From: Opitutales bacterium UBA7389
GTDB taxonomy: Bacteria > Verrucomicrobiota > Verrucomicrobiia > Opitutales > Opitutaceae
DNA length: 7,928 nt
Assembly: GCA_002474325.1 (NCBI GenBank)
Contig: DKNL01000333.1
Location: forward strand, 1 to 7,928
Direction: 5' to 3'
In this document: positions 1-6,738 of the stretch, in pieces
How positions within the stretch are numbered: position 1 is the stretch's first letter
Layout: each line of letters starts with the position of its first letter
Made by a program: the position numbers and the translations under genes
The notes under the pieces: generated by a model
What the model was told of the DNA's origin: nothing
The model's database searches: none
Seen by the model: only the letters and a program-made list of their open reading frames with translations

Positions 1-316
1 TGAATCCGCCCGATATCAAAGCATTGGAATAGTCCAACCGGGTACCTTTCAAGTAAAGGGCGCTTTTGCTATCAACGATGACCGGCACTTTGCTGAAATT
101 GACCAGGATATCGCCTTTTCGGGCCACCGTAGTGAATTTCATTTTATAGGATAGTCCGTTGCAGCCGCCTCCAGAAATACCAATCCGCAGAAACGATCCA
201 TCCGGCTCCTTTCCAATGAGAGACTCCGTTTTCGATATAGCCGAATCCGTAAAAGCAATTAGCCGGCTATTTCCTACCCGAACGCCTTCAGGCAACTCTG
301 TGCTCGCAGCTTCCAT
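1..316 (-). CDS. HesB/IscA-type (A-type) iron-sulfur cluster carrier, 3' end cut by window edge
   Basis: A-type carriers receive Fe-S clusters from scaffold proteins and deliver them to apo-enzymes in the cytoplasm. The 105 visible residues match the family: a leading LRIGISGGGCNGLSY stretch (about residues 43-57) with the first conserved cluster-binding Cys at residue 52, then a GDILV strand, VIVDSKSALYLKGTRLDY (about 79-96) and ISGGF. The C-terminal CGCG pair that would supply the other two cysteines lies beyond the left edge, so it cannot be checked. The ATG at 316 is the only sensible start: an in-frame TAG lies two codons upstream, and AGAGG sits 8 nt before the ATG. It is the sixth gene of the minus-strand set, 76 nt after pdxA. 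The sequence does not let me assign IscA, SufA or ErpA specifically, so no symbol is given. Family identity is near certain; the client enzymes are unknown. Confidence 0.9.
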   Translation of the reverse strand, partial: MEAASTELPEGVRVGNSRLIAFTDSAISKTESLIGKEPDGSFLRIGISGGGCNGLSYKMKFTTVARKGDILVNFSKVPVIVDSKSALYLKGTRLDYSNALISGGF

Positions 317-324
317 CTCCTATT

Positions 325-329
325 CCTCT
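325..329 (-). promoter_or_regulatory. Shine-Dalgarno site for the Fe-S carrier gene
   Basis: AGAGG on the minus strand lies 8 nt before the ATG at 316. Together with the in-frame TAG at 322-320 it fixes the start. It is the clearest ribosome binding site in the window; the other genes have weak or no such site. Confidence 0.6.
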
Positions 330-364
330 ATCATTCCGTTCGAATCCACATTATCAAGCTCTTC

Positions 365-392
365 TGAAACCGAGAACGTACACCTGGTTTCA
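365..392. repeat. 7-bp inverted repeat between pdxA and the Fe-S carrier gene
   Basis: TGAAACC and GGTTTCA form perfect 7-bp arms (365-371 and 386-392) around a 14-nt centre, starting directly after the pdxA stop codon on the minus strand. In RNA this would be a modest hairpin. It has no following U-run, so it is not a standard intrinsic terminator. It could be an mRNA-stabilising or processing hairpin, an operator-like site, or chance. Confidence 0.35.
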
Positions 393-1331
393 TCAAGATC
401 CCCGATTCTCGCCCGATAGCCGGATGGCCAACTCGATAGCCCTAGAAAAACTCTTGGACGAAGCCTGACCAGTACCCGCGATTTCATAGCCGGTTCCATG
501 GTCTGGACTGGTCCGGACATAGGGCAACCCAAGGGTGACATTCACGGCAGTCTCAAAATCGACTGCTTTCAACGGGGCCAAGCCTTGATCATGGTACAGA
601 GCAACAATGACATCAAAAGCTCCATTGATGGCTCGGTAAAAGAGCGTATCCGCAGGCTGACACTTGCTAACATTTGGGATTGTCTCCCCCAAATCTTCGA
701 TCAGGGGATCGAATATGGCCGCTTCTTCGTTTCCGATCAATCCCTCTTCGCCCGCATGGGGGTTTAGACCGCACACGCCAATACGCGGATTTGGGAATCC
801 TAGCCGGACACCTAGCTCGTGAGCTCGATCAATCGCCATCGCGAGAGCCGATTCCGTCAAATGATAGCATATCGTGGCGAAAGGCACATGCCAAGTAGCT
901 AAAACTACCTTTACCTTGCTGCCAATAAAAGCCATGGTCGGCTCGCCTCCCCAATGGGACGCAAAGAATTCGGTTTGTCCTGGATGAGAGAAACCTACCT
1001 CGGCGCAGCGCGATTTAGAAATGGGGCCGGTAACCACTGCATCGAACTCTCCCAATTCACAGCCCCGAGCGGCTATCTCCATAGCCTCTAAAGCGATTCT
1101 CGAGCTTTCCGGATTGGGTTTGCCTACTTCCCAGCATGAGGACGCCAATTCAACCTCTTTGATCTCAAACGAATCCGCCTCGCTGGACTTCAAAGTATCC
1201 AGCCAACTGGGTGGACCAATGATTGAAAGATCCGCCTCGCCACCAACCCCATCTTGCAAACATTGGGCAATCAGTTCCGGCCCAACACCGGCTGGATCTC
1301 CACAGGTAACAGCGATTCTTGGATTCTTCAT
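393..1331 (-). CDS. pdxA: 4-hydroxythreonine-4-phosphate dehydrogenase (PdxA)
   Basis: PdxA oxidises 4-phosphohydroxy-L-threonine with NAD(P) in the DXP-dependent route to pyridoxal 5'-phosphate, in the cytoplasm. The 312-residue product is close to the usual family length. It shows VTCGDPAGVGPE near the N-terminus (8-19), TGPISK (101-106), NPHAGEEG (190-197), YHDQGL (246-251) and AVNVTLGLPYVRTSPDHGT (262-280). Expected metal ligands are present as His148, His192 and His247, and expected substrate contacts as Thr120, Lys255, Asn264 and Arg273. The His that normally precedes the Thr (E. coli His136, GHTE motif) is Gln119 here (GQTE). The gene starts inside the lpxA stop codon (ATGA, 4-nt overlap), which indicates translational coupling; only a weak GAGA lies ahead of the ATG. 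A PdxA2-type enzyme acting on another hydroxy-acid phosphate is a minor alternative. Confidence 0.95.
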   Translation of the reverse strand: MKNPRIAVTCGDPAGVGPELIAQCLQDGVGGEADLSIIGPPSWLDTLKSSEADSFEIKEVELASSCWEVGKPNPESSRIALEAMEIAARGCELGEFDAVVTGPISKSRCAEVGFSHPGQTEFFASHWGGEPTMAFIGSKVKVVLATWHVPFATICYHLTESALAMAIDRAHELGVRLGFPNPRIGVCGLNPHAGEEGLIGNEEAAIFDPLIEDLGETIPNVSKCQPADTLFYRAINGAFDVIVALYHDQGLAPLKAVDFETAVNVTLGLPYVRTSPDHGTGYEIAGTGQASSKSFSRAIELAIRLSGENRGS

Positions 1332-2110
1332 TTCGATCTCGGCCGAGCGAAGCCCCTATCCCCGGAAAGAAAAAACTCTAGAAATGAACGGCACTCATGA
1401 AAATTGGCCACGGAGGTTTCCAACAATTGCTTAGCGGTACTCTTCAATCCTGAAGCGCTGCCCAGCACTTCTCGGTAGCAACCCTTTAGAGCCTTCACTG
1501 CCTCAGGATCATGCTTACGGCGTCGCAATCCAACGAGATTGAGCCCAAACAAGGTATTGCGCTCCACCAACATCGTGTAGGGCGGCACGTCCACCGTCGC
1601 TGTTGAATCCCCGCCGAACATGACGCCCTGGCCAATGCGGCAAAATTGATGGATCCCAGAATCCCCTCCCAGAAAGGCGTCATCTCCCACGGATACATGA
1701 CCCGCGAGCAGGCTATTGTTTCCAATAACAACCCTATCCCCTACCCGGCAATCGTGGCCAAGGTGGGTAACGGCCATGAGAAAACAGTCTTCTCCAATGA
1801 TCGTTGATCCACTCGCTGTGGAGGCCCGATTAATCGTCGAACCTTCGCGAATCACCGACCGGTCGCCAATCGCTACATAGGTTTCCGTATTTGTATCGAA
1901 TCCCAGATCCTGGGGGAGACCCCCAATGATACAAAAACTCTCAATTGTCACAGATTTTCCGATACGGGCACCGGATTTCAATATGGCATGGCCCGCGATA
2001 TTGCCTCCATCTCCAATCTCTACATTCTCTTCGATGATCGCGTAGGGGCCGATTTTGACATCGCTGCCCAATTTGGCCTTGCTGGAAACTATCGCCGTCT
2101 CGTGAATCAT
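1328..2110 (-). CDS. lpxA: Acyl-[ACP]--UDP-N-acetylglucosamine O-acyltransferase (LpxA)
   Basis: LpxA transfers a 3-hydroxyacyl chain from ACP to UDP-GlcNAc, the first step of lipid A synthesis, in the cytoplasm. The 260-residue length matches the family (E. coli 262). The N-terminal part is a left-handed beta-helix of hexapeptide repeats, such as IGPYAI, IGDGGN and IGKSVT. GGLPQDLGF (63-71) and IREGSTINRAS (87-97) are family signatures. The expected catalytic His is His119 in THLGHDC, with His116, His138 and His154 (IHQFCRIG) matching the other active-site positions; the offset to E. coli is a steady 6. Gly167 occupies the E. coli Gly173 'hydrocarbon ruler' position, which would fit a long acyl chain. 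The C-terminal part (from about 190, VGLRRR) is the helical domain. It begins 5 nt after the upstream hypothetical gene and has only a weak AGGTG before its ATG, so re-initiation is likely. The lpxB, lpxD and fabZ partners are not in this window. Confidence 0.96.
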   Translation of the reverse strand: MIHETAIVSSKAKLGSDVKIGPYAIIEENVEIGDGGNIAGHAILKSGARIGKSVTIESFCIIGGLPQDLGFDTNTETYVAIGDRSVIREGSTINRASTASGSTIIGEDCFLMAVTHLGHDCRVGDRVVIGNNSLLAGHVSVGDDAFLGGDSGIHQFCRIGQGVMFGGDSTATVDVPPYTMLVERNTLFGLNLVGLRRRKHDPEAVKALKGCYREVLGSASGLKSTAKQLLETSVANFHECRSFLEFFLSGDRGFARPRSK

Positions 2111-2115
2111 CGCAC

Positions 2116-2709
2116 CTAAAGAAAGTTCATCTGGGAGTCCTTAATCAAATCGAACGTCTTCAGGGTTCTCACCAACTGAAGCAAGTCCGATCTGGGATAC
2201 ACATGGCGTGTATCGACGCGATCGATAATGTCGAGCAGCATCGATCTGAACGATAGGATTCCATCAACCCCCCTTTCTCTCAATGCCGATTCGATGCGGG
2301 CTCGATACGCTTCTTGAGTCGGAAAAGCCGGTGCTACGAGAACGCGTTTGGGAAACGACATTTCTCCCAGTTCCCTCCAGCTCTCAAACTCGAACCATTT
2401 GTCGACCTTCTTCAGAACATTGCTTTCCACGTACCTCAGCATGTCTGCTCCACTCTTCATGGCCGCCAGAGAGGCTTTTTCGCTATGCCAGCCGCGAACG
2501 CAAACGACCGCGCTTTCAAGTCGTCTTAACTCGCTGGAAAAAAGCAGGAACGAGGGCGGTCGGTCGGTCTCCGCAATTCGGGTATTCCTTATGTAGAGAT
2601 CCAGGCCTTCTTCACTCATCGAACGTTTCGACTGGGCCCGACCCTTCCGCAAGTGCACGGTGACGAATCCATTCAGTTCGAAGTATTCCCTGGCTATTGA
2701 TTCATCCAT
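2116..2709 (-). CDS. Conserved-looking protein of unknown function, 197 aa
   Basis: I do not recognise a named family. The protein is soluble, charged and has no signal peptide or membrane segment. It opens with a helix and strand, ESIAREYFELNGFVTV (3-18), then a basic stretch, EEGLDLYI (33-40), a hydrophobic strand SAVVCVRGWHSEK (66-78), a second strand region KRVLVAPAFP (121-130), GVDGILSFRSMLLDIIDRVD (147-166) and a C-terminal helix LLQLVRTLKTFDLI (176-189). The order helix-Gly-Phe, Leu-Asp-Leu strand, then Val-x-Val strand is reminiscent of PD-(D/E)XK nuclease-like folds, but the E-x-K motif is absent, so this is only a weak fold hint. It sits 33 nt after aroB and 5 nt before lpxA, which argues for co-transcription and for a real gene. 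The ATG at 2709 has no clear ribosome binding site. Confidence 0.8.
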   Translation of the reverse strand: MDESIAREYFELNGFVTVHLRKGRAQSKRSMSEEGLDLYIRNTRIAETDRPPSFLLFSSELRRLESAVVCVRGWHSEKASLAAMKSGADMLRYVESNVLKKVDKWFEFESWRELGEMSFPKRVLVAPAFPTQEAYRARIESALRERGVDGILSFRSMLLDIIDRVDTRHVYPRSDLLQLVRTLKTFDLIKDSQMNFL

Positions 2710-2742
2710 CGAAGAAATCTGGGTGGCTCCGCTGCGAGACCG

Positions 2743-3852
2743 TTAATCAATTGTACCTACTTCGTCCCAAACCGTCGATACCAAGTCCAAGTCGACTTCG
2801 TCTTCAGTAACCGCTTCTCCAATACGGCGCAGGACAACAAAGCGCAGCTTGCCTGCTCGAACCTTCTTGTCTTTCCTCATAGCCGACAGTAAGTTGCCTT
2901 TTTTCAAGGGCGATTTCAGTCTTACGGGAAGTCCGTGAGCCTCCAGGATATTCGATATCCTCTCTACTTGACTTGAATCGATGTATCCAAGTCTCTGGCT
3001 CAAATTTGCGGCAGCGACAAAGCCGACCGAAACCGCTTCCCCGTGCAGATAATCCCCATACCCAGCGACATTCTCGATGGCATGCCCGAACGTGTGACCC
3101 AAGTTCAGCAACGCTCTACCGCCTGAACCAGCCAGCTCTTTTTCGTCAGTATTCACGACGTCCGCTTTTAGCCGGCAGTTTCGCTTTACGATTCGAGCCA
3201 AACGCTCGTCGCGGGAATCCATTAAGGGGCTAGCCTCCAGCATATCGAATAATTCTGAATCGCCCAGCATGCCGTATTTGACAACTTCAGCCATACCTGC
3301 CGCGAATTCCCTGGGAGGCAAGCTGGCTAGCAGATCCAAATCCTCATACACTGAAATCGGTTGATGAAAGGCTCCAACCAGATTCTTCCCAGAGTCGATA
3401 TTGATCCCTGTCTTACCACCTACCGAGCTATCCACCATGGAAAGCAGTGTAGTGGGAACTTGAATAAACCGAACGCCTCTCAACCAGGAAGCGGCCGCAA
3501 AACCAGTCAGATCTCCAACAACACCGCCTCCAAATGCGATAGCCACGCCGCCTCGATCCAATCTATTGCTGGCGAAAAAGTCCAGGATCCTACCGAATTC
3601 CGATAAACTCTTGCTGGTTTCACCCGGTGGAACTTCTATTGTTGGGATCCCTTCAAATACCCCGCTAAAGTACTGGGGAATCGCTTGACGAATTGCCGTA
3701 TCCGTAACCACTGCCAAGCGGGAACCCTGGCTTTTGAGGTTGGCGATTTCATCACCTAGAGCGTTCTGCAATTGCCGGCCAATGTAGATGGGATAAGACT
3801 CTCGAGCAGTCGTAACATCTATCTTTATCAAACTAGAGATATAGGAATTCAA
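2743..3852 (-). CDS. aroB: 3-dehydroquinate synthase (AroB)
   Basis: AroB converts DAHP to 3-dehydroquinate with NAD+ and a divalent metal, the second step of the shikimate pathway, in the cytoplasm. The 369 residues fit the family. Seen in order: PPGETSKS (75-82) region, IAFGGGVVGDLTGFAA (105-120) for nucleotide binding, PTTLLSMVDSSVGGKTGIN (133-151), GKNLVGAFHQP (155-165), then the metal ligands Glu189 (MAEVVKYG), His253 (LGHTFGHAIE) and His270 (YLHGEAV). The assigned start is TTG at 3852; no ATG lies in the right place and no Shine-Dalgarno is visible. A TTG seven codons further in, at the SLIKIDV stretch, is an alternative. An ATG at 3866 is out of frame. It follows the DUF362-like gene by 20 nt. 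Confidence 0.96.
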   Translation of the reverse strand: MNSYISSLIKIDVTTARESYPIYIGRQLQNALGDEIANLKSQGSRLAVVTDTAIRQAIPQYFSGVFEGIPTIEVPPGETSKSLSEFGRILDFFASNRLDRGGVAIAFGGGVVGDLTGFAAASWLRGVRFIQVPTTLLSMVDSSVGGKTGINIDSGKNLVGAFHQPISVYEDLDLLASLPPREFAAGMAEVVKYGMLGDSELFDMLEASPLMDSRDERLARIVKRNCRLKADVVNTDEKELAGSGGRALLNLGHTFGHAIENVAGYGDYLHGEAVSVGFVAAANLSQRLGYIDSSQVERISNILEAHGLPVRLKSPLKKGNLLSAMRKDKKVRAGKLRFVVLRRIGEAVTEDEVDLDLVSTVWDEVGTID

Positions 3853-3872
3853 ATTACGGTGGGCATTATTTG

Positions 3873-4952
3873 CTAGTTGATCGAGACCATATTCGCGAAA
3901 CTCGTATCCATTTGTCCCAGGCCCAACTGTTCGGAATAGCCCAATATCTTCAAATCCTCGGGCAATGGGGCAAACCCATTCTTCTTTCGGTGCTCATTTA
4001 TTCTTTCCCGCATAATGGAATCCAGGAGGACTGGATTGTCCGAAAGCATGACGACCGGCTCTGAAACTGTATACATTGCATTGAAAATCGGGCCTCCCAC
4101 GTATTGGAATCTCTGCAGGCTAGAGATGTTCAGAGCCCAGGTTTCCCACAGCTCGGGCACGGCTCCCATTTCCGCAACCGCGACCGGAGCGGAAGCCGGG
4201 CTACGCAAAAAACGCGATGTATTGCTAGCATTCCAAAGCGTCGCGTTCATGAGGGCACCATTCACCCCCAAGGTCGGGTGGTCCGAATAGCATGGCAGGT
4301 TTACCCAGAAATCTACTTCATGCATCAAAGGCATCGGCAAAAAGCTTTTTCGGGCATTTTCTTCTCCCTTCTCCGACCCAATAGCATTTTCCTTTTCCAG
4401 ATTAATCCAGTACTGTGCTGATTGGGCAGGGAGCGGGCTATCATAAAACCACCGCTCATTGTAGTATCTGCCCGAATCCAAGGATCTAACGAACACCTGG
4501 TTGAAGTACATCGAACGACGGCTAAGCGGTGGCAGAAAACCCGACTCTCGCAACATGCGTCCCTTAAGCCCAATTATGAAAATATCCGAGCGCTGGAAGC
4601 CTCGCTTGACGAGAGACTGAACAACCGCCTCCACCAAATTGGCCGGCGTGCTGAGACCAGGGCCTGAGTTGCTATAGACCTTAAGCCCTACCTTGCCCTT
4701 CTCGCCTGGCTTGAAACTCATTTCTTGAGTACGCTCATAAATCCCCAGCAAATTTTCCACCGCAGCCTTGTAGCTTTTGAGGTCAAAGTCTTCGATCTGA
4801 AACTTGAACACGCGGTTCGACGGTTCTGGTATATCCACGAACTCCCCGATCAGGCTTTGCCCTTGTACAATGGGGTAGGCACTACCCCCTATCCATAGAG
4901 CCCCTAAAAGCAAGCGCCTACTCAATAGTCGGTGTACATGGGAAAAACTCAT
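3873..4952 (-). CDS. Exported DUF362-like protein with a Tat-type signal peptide
   Basis: First gene of the minus-strand set. The N-terminus has a twin arginine (Arg12-Arg13 in LLSRRLLLGALW), a hydrophobic core and a plausible cleavage after VQG (about residue 31), so Tat export to the periplasm is likely. The mature part resembles DUF362 proteins: GKVGLKVYSNSGPGLSTP (86-103) followed by LVEAVVQSLVKRGFQRSDIFI (106-126), DFWVNLPCYSDHPTLGVNGA (214-233), and a C-terminal FQYVGGPIFNAMYTVSEPVV segment (282-301) ending in SDNPVLLDSIMRERI (304-318), comparable to the family's 'DPVALD' region. No iron-sulfur Cys clusters are seen; there is a single Cys at 221. The biochemical role of the family is not established. 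Nothing in the aroB/lpxA neighbourhood gives it one. The ATG at 4952 has no clear ribosome binding site. Confidence 0.72.
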   Translation of the reverse strand: MSFSHVHRLLSRRLLLGALWIGGSAYPIVQGQSLIGEFVDIPEPSNRVFKFQIEDFDLKSYKAAVENLLGIYERTQEMSFKPGEKGKVGLKVYSNSGPGLSTPANLVEAVVQSLVKRGFQRSDIFIIGLKGRMLRESGFLPPLSRRSMYFNQVFVRSLDSGRYYNERWFYDSPLPAQSAQYWINLEKENAIGSEKGEENARKSFLPMPLMHEVDFWVNLPCYSDHPTLGVNGALMNATLWNASNTSRFLRSPASAPVAVAEMGAVPELWETWALNISSLQRFQYVGGPIFNAMYTVSEPVVMLSDNPVLLDSIMRERINEHRKKNGFAPLPEDLKILGYSEQLGLGQMDTSFANMVSIN

Positions 4953-5200
4953 TGGATCGTTAACTAAGCAAATAAACGAACGCGATTTTCAAAGGTTGCG
5001 AAAAAAATCCGTTTCATCAAGCTTTACGGTTTAAGCTCGGCTACGGTTTCAATCCCTTTAAAACGAAGTCACCTTTCGCTTACGCTCTAGATAAATGGCC
5101 TTCTACGGGCGAACTCCATTGAACAAAGAAGAGCGATTCTATCAACAGAATCCTTGCAATTACTTGGCTTTCAGCTCCCTTTATCCTAACATACAACTGA
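4953..5200. promoter_or_regulatory. Divergent intergenic region between the two transcription units
   Basis: This 248-nt stretch separates the starts of the leftward and rightward arms, so promoters for both should lie here. I see no convincing consensus pair for either direction. The best plus-strand match is TTGGCT at 5164-5169, 17 nt from TAACAT at 5187-5192, four of six each. That would put the transcript start almost on the ATG at 5201. A run of seven A at 5001-5007 and short direct repeats at 5009-5049 are the only other notable contents. No convincing small ORF or RNA gene is visible. Confidence 0.55.
5009..5049. repeat. Short CGGTTT-type direct repeats in the divergent spacer
   Basis: TACGGTTT occurs at 5025-5032 and again at 5042-5049, 17 bp apart start to start. 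A related CCGTTT lies at 5009-5014, a similar step upstream. Same-face-ish spacing of short repeats between divergent genes can mark a regulator binding array, but the copies are only 6 to 8 bp and could be chance. Confidence 0.3.
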
Positions 5201-6709
5201 ATGTATCGAAAAAAGCTCATTGTCTTTCGCAAACGGATGACTCCTTTGCTACTGATGGCACTATCGCTATTTGCCTCTTGCTCGAGTCGGGAAGAACGCA
5301 TTTCCCGAGCGATTTCCAAAGCGGATGAGGCTCGCCAGCGCGATGAGACCTCGAACGCATTAACTATCCTCGGAAAAGCCGCCTTAAAGAATCCGGACAG
5401 TGCCTCGCTGCAAGAAGTACTAGGAAACACCTATCTGGAAGCAAATGATCCCCTTTCGGCCATCGAGTCATTTGAAAAGGCGATCGAGCTCGATACCAAA
5501 CGTCAGCGGCTATGGGTTACGGTCGCGGATCTCTATGAGCGACTCGGCAGGAGCATCAAATCCTTGGAGTCCTTGGCCACCTACCTGCAAAGCTTTCCAG
5601 ACGATTTTTTGGCCTGGAAACATCATGGATCCATCCAGGAAACTCGGGGTGAGCTAAGCAAAGCCATCCAATCCTATCTAGAGTGGAACCGAATTCGGCC
5701 ATCCGCCGCGCCCGCCTTGAAAATCGGGCAGCTCTTCCAGCAAATGGGCAACGATCCCCAGGCTCGCTCTTGGATCTCTCAAGCGACAGCATACATAAAT
5801 GATCCCCAAGCTAGGGACGCCCTCGCTTCACTCATCAATTTGGAGATCCAAATGCAGCAATATTTGCCAGCATCAACTTGGCTCGAGCAATACGACGAAC
5901 GCTATGGCGCCAACCCCTCCGATCCAAGGATCCAAGAGTCTAGATCGACTATCGGACGCTGGAGGCGGGCCCAACAAGAGATAGCAGAGGCCGCGGCTGA
6001 ACTAGAACGCGAACGCAAAGAACTCGAGCAACAGGCGATCGAAGCCCGGCGCCAACAAGAGGAGGTTGAAATAGAACGCGAAGCTCTGCTGTTGGCCCAA
6101 AGAACGAACTCGGAAATTGCCCCAACCCAAGGCGATAGAACCTTTCCAGATTCTTCGCCAACTGCGACGTCGCCGGATAACGTTGGAGACGAGAAGCCGC
6201 CAATCGCACTAGCCGATTCTCCAGCGCCTACGGAATCACAACCGATCGAGATACCCGCGATCGACTACTTGTCTCAAGCTCGTTCCTCGAAAGACAATGG
6301 CGATCTCTCTTCCGCAATCGATCTCTATTGGAGAGCCCTCGGGCCCAACTCCGAGAACGCGGAGATTTGGTTCGAACTTGCCAACGCATACCAAAAAACT
6401 CGCAATTGGTTAGATGCCGAAGCCTGCATCCTAGAAGCCAAGCGAAGGAATCCGACATCACCGACCATCGCCAAAAGCTACCTATCTATCATTTCGCAGA
6501 CGCAAACCACCGATCGCGTGTTCGAAGAAGCGGAAGCACTGGCAAACCTCTTTCCCCGCAGCGCTCCTATATCTCTCATTCTTGCCCAAACACTGAGGGG
6601 AGCCAATGCCCCCCATAGTCGCGTCTCTGAAGCCTACGAGGATTTTCTACAAAGGGCGGGCCCTAGCGAAATGGGTGTTGAGGAAGCGAGAGCTTACCTG
6701 GGACGCTAG
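5201..6709 (+). CDS. TPR-repeat, coiled-coil probable lipoprotein
   Basis: The 502-residue product begins with a basic N-region (MYRKKLIVFRKR), a hydrophobic core and LSLFASC (21-27), a lipobox-like site with Cys27 as the lipidated residue. Phe at -3 is less usual, so plain membrane anchoring or Sec cleavage is possible. The N-terminal half holds tetratricopeptide repeats: about 35-66, a classic one at about 69-101 (LGNTYLEANDPLSAIESFEK), and degenerate ones to about 200. Next come a strongly charged coiled coil (about 257-300, rich in Glu, Arg and Gln), a Pro/Ser/Thr-rich linker (302-352) and more TPR units (about 353-418 and weaker onward). Such proteins usually serve as envelope-associated interaction scaffolds; no specific partner can be named. 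The ATG at 5201 lacks a Shine-Dalgarno. Met13 at 5237 is an alternative but would remove the basic N-region. It precedes dnaG by 29 nt and is probably co-transcribed with it. Confidence 0.8.
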   Translation: MYRKKLIVFRKRMTPLLLMALSLFASCSSREERISRAISKADEARQRDETSNALTILGKAALKNPDSASLQEVLGNTYLEANDPLSAIESFEKAIELDTKRQRLWVTVADLYERLGRSIKSLESLATYLQSFPDDFLAWKHHGSIQETRGELSKAIQSYLEWNRIRPSAAPALKIGQLFQQMGNDPQARSWISQATAYINDPQARDALASLINLEIQMQQYLPASTWLEQYDERYGANPSDPRIQESRSTIGRWRRAQQEIAEAAAELERERKELEQQAIEARRQQEEVEIEREALLLAQRTNSEIAPTQGDRTFPDSSPTATSPDNVGDEKPPIALADSPAPTESQPIEIPAIDYLSQARSSKDNGDLSSAIDLYWRALGPNSENAEIWFELANAYQKTRNWLDAEACILEAKRRNPTSPTIAKSYLSIISQTQTTDRVFEEAEALANLFPRSAPISLILAQTLRGANAPHSRVSEAYEDFLQRAGPSEMGVEEARAYLGR

Positions 6710-6738
6710 TCTCCCTAGATTTCCAGACTCAAGCCAGC

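Noticed and set aside
1021..1434. 137-codon plus-strand frame opposite pdxA/lpxA
   Set aside because: It lies antisense to two genes with clear catalytic motifs; its composition is that of a reverse-strand shadow.
2283..2663. 126-codon plus-strand frame opposite the 197-aa hypothetical
   Set aside because: I considered that the plus frame might be the real gene. The minus frame fits the operon spacing exactly and has a soluble-protein pattern, while the plus frame is Arg/Ser/Pro-rich without order.
5001..5007. Run of seven A (seven T on the minus strand) as a terminator
   Set aside because: No GC-rich hairpin precedes it on either strand, and it lies upstream of both genes.
5164..5192. TTGGCT-17-TAACAT as a sigma-70 promoter for the TPR gene
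   Set aside because: Each box matches only four of six positions, and the implied transcript start falls practically on the ATG. Not strong enough to call as a separate feature.
5095..5328. 77-codon plus-strand frame beginning in the spacer
   Set aside because: It overlaps the N-terminus of the TPR gene in another frame, has no ribosome binding site and its peptide looks like no known family.
5080..5430. 116-codon minus-strand frame opposite the TPR gene start
   Set aside because: It is antisense to a well-supported coding region and shows no domain or signal features.
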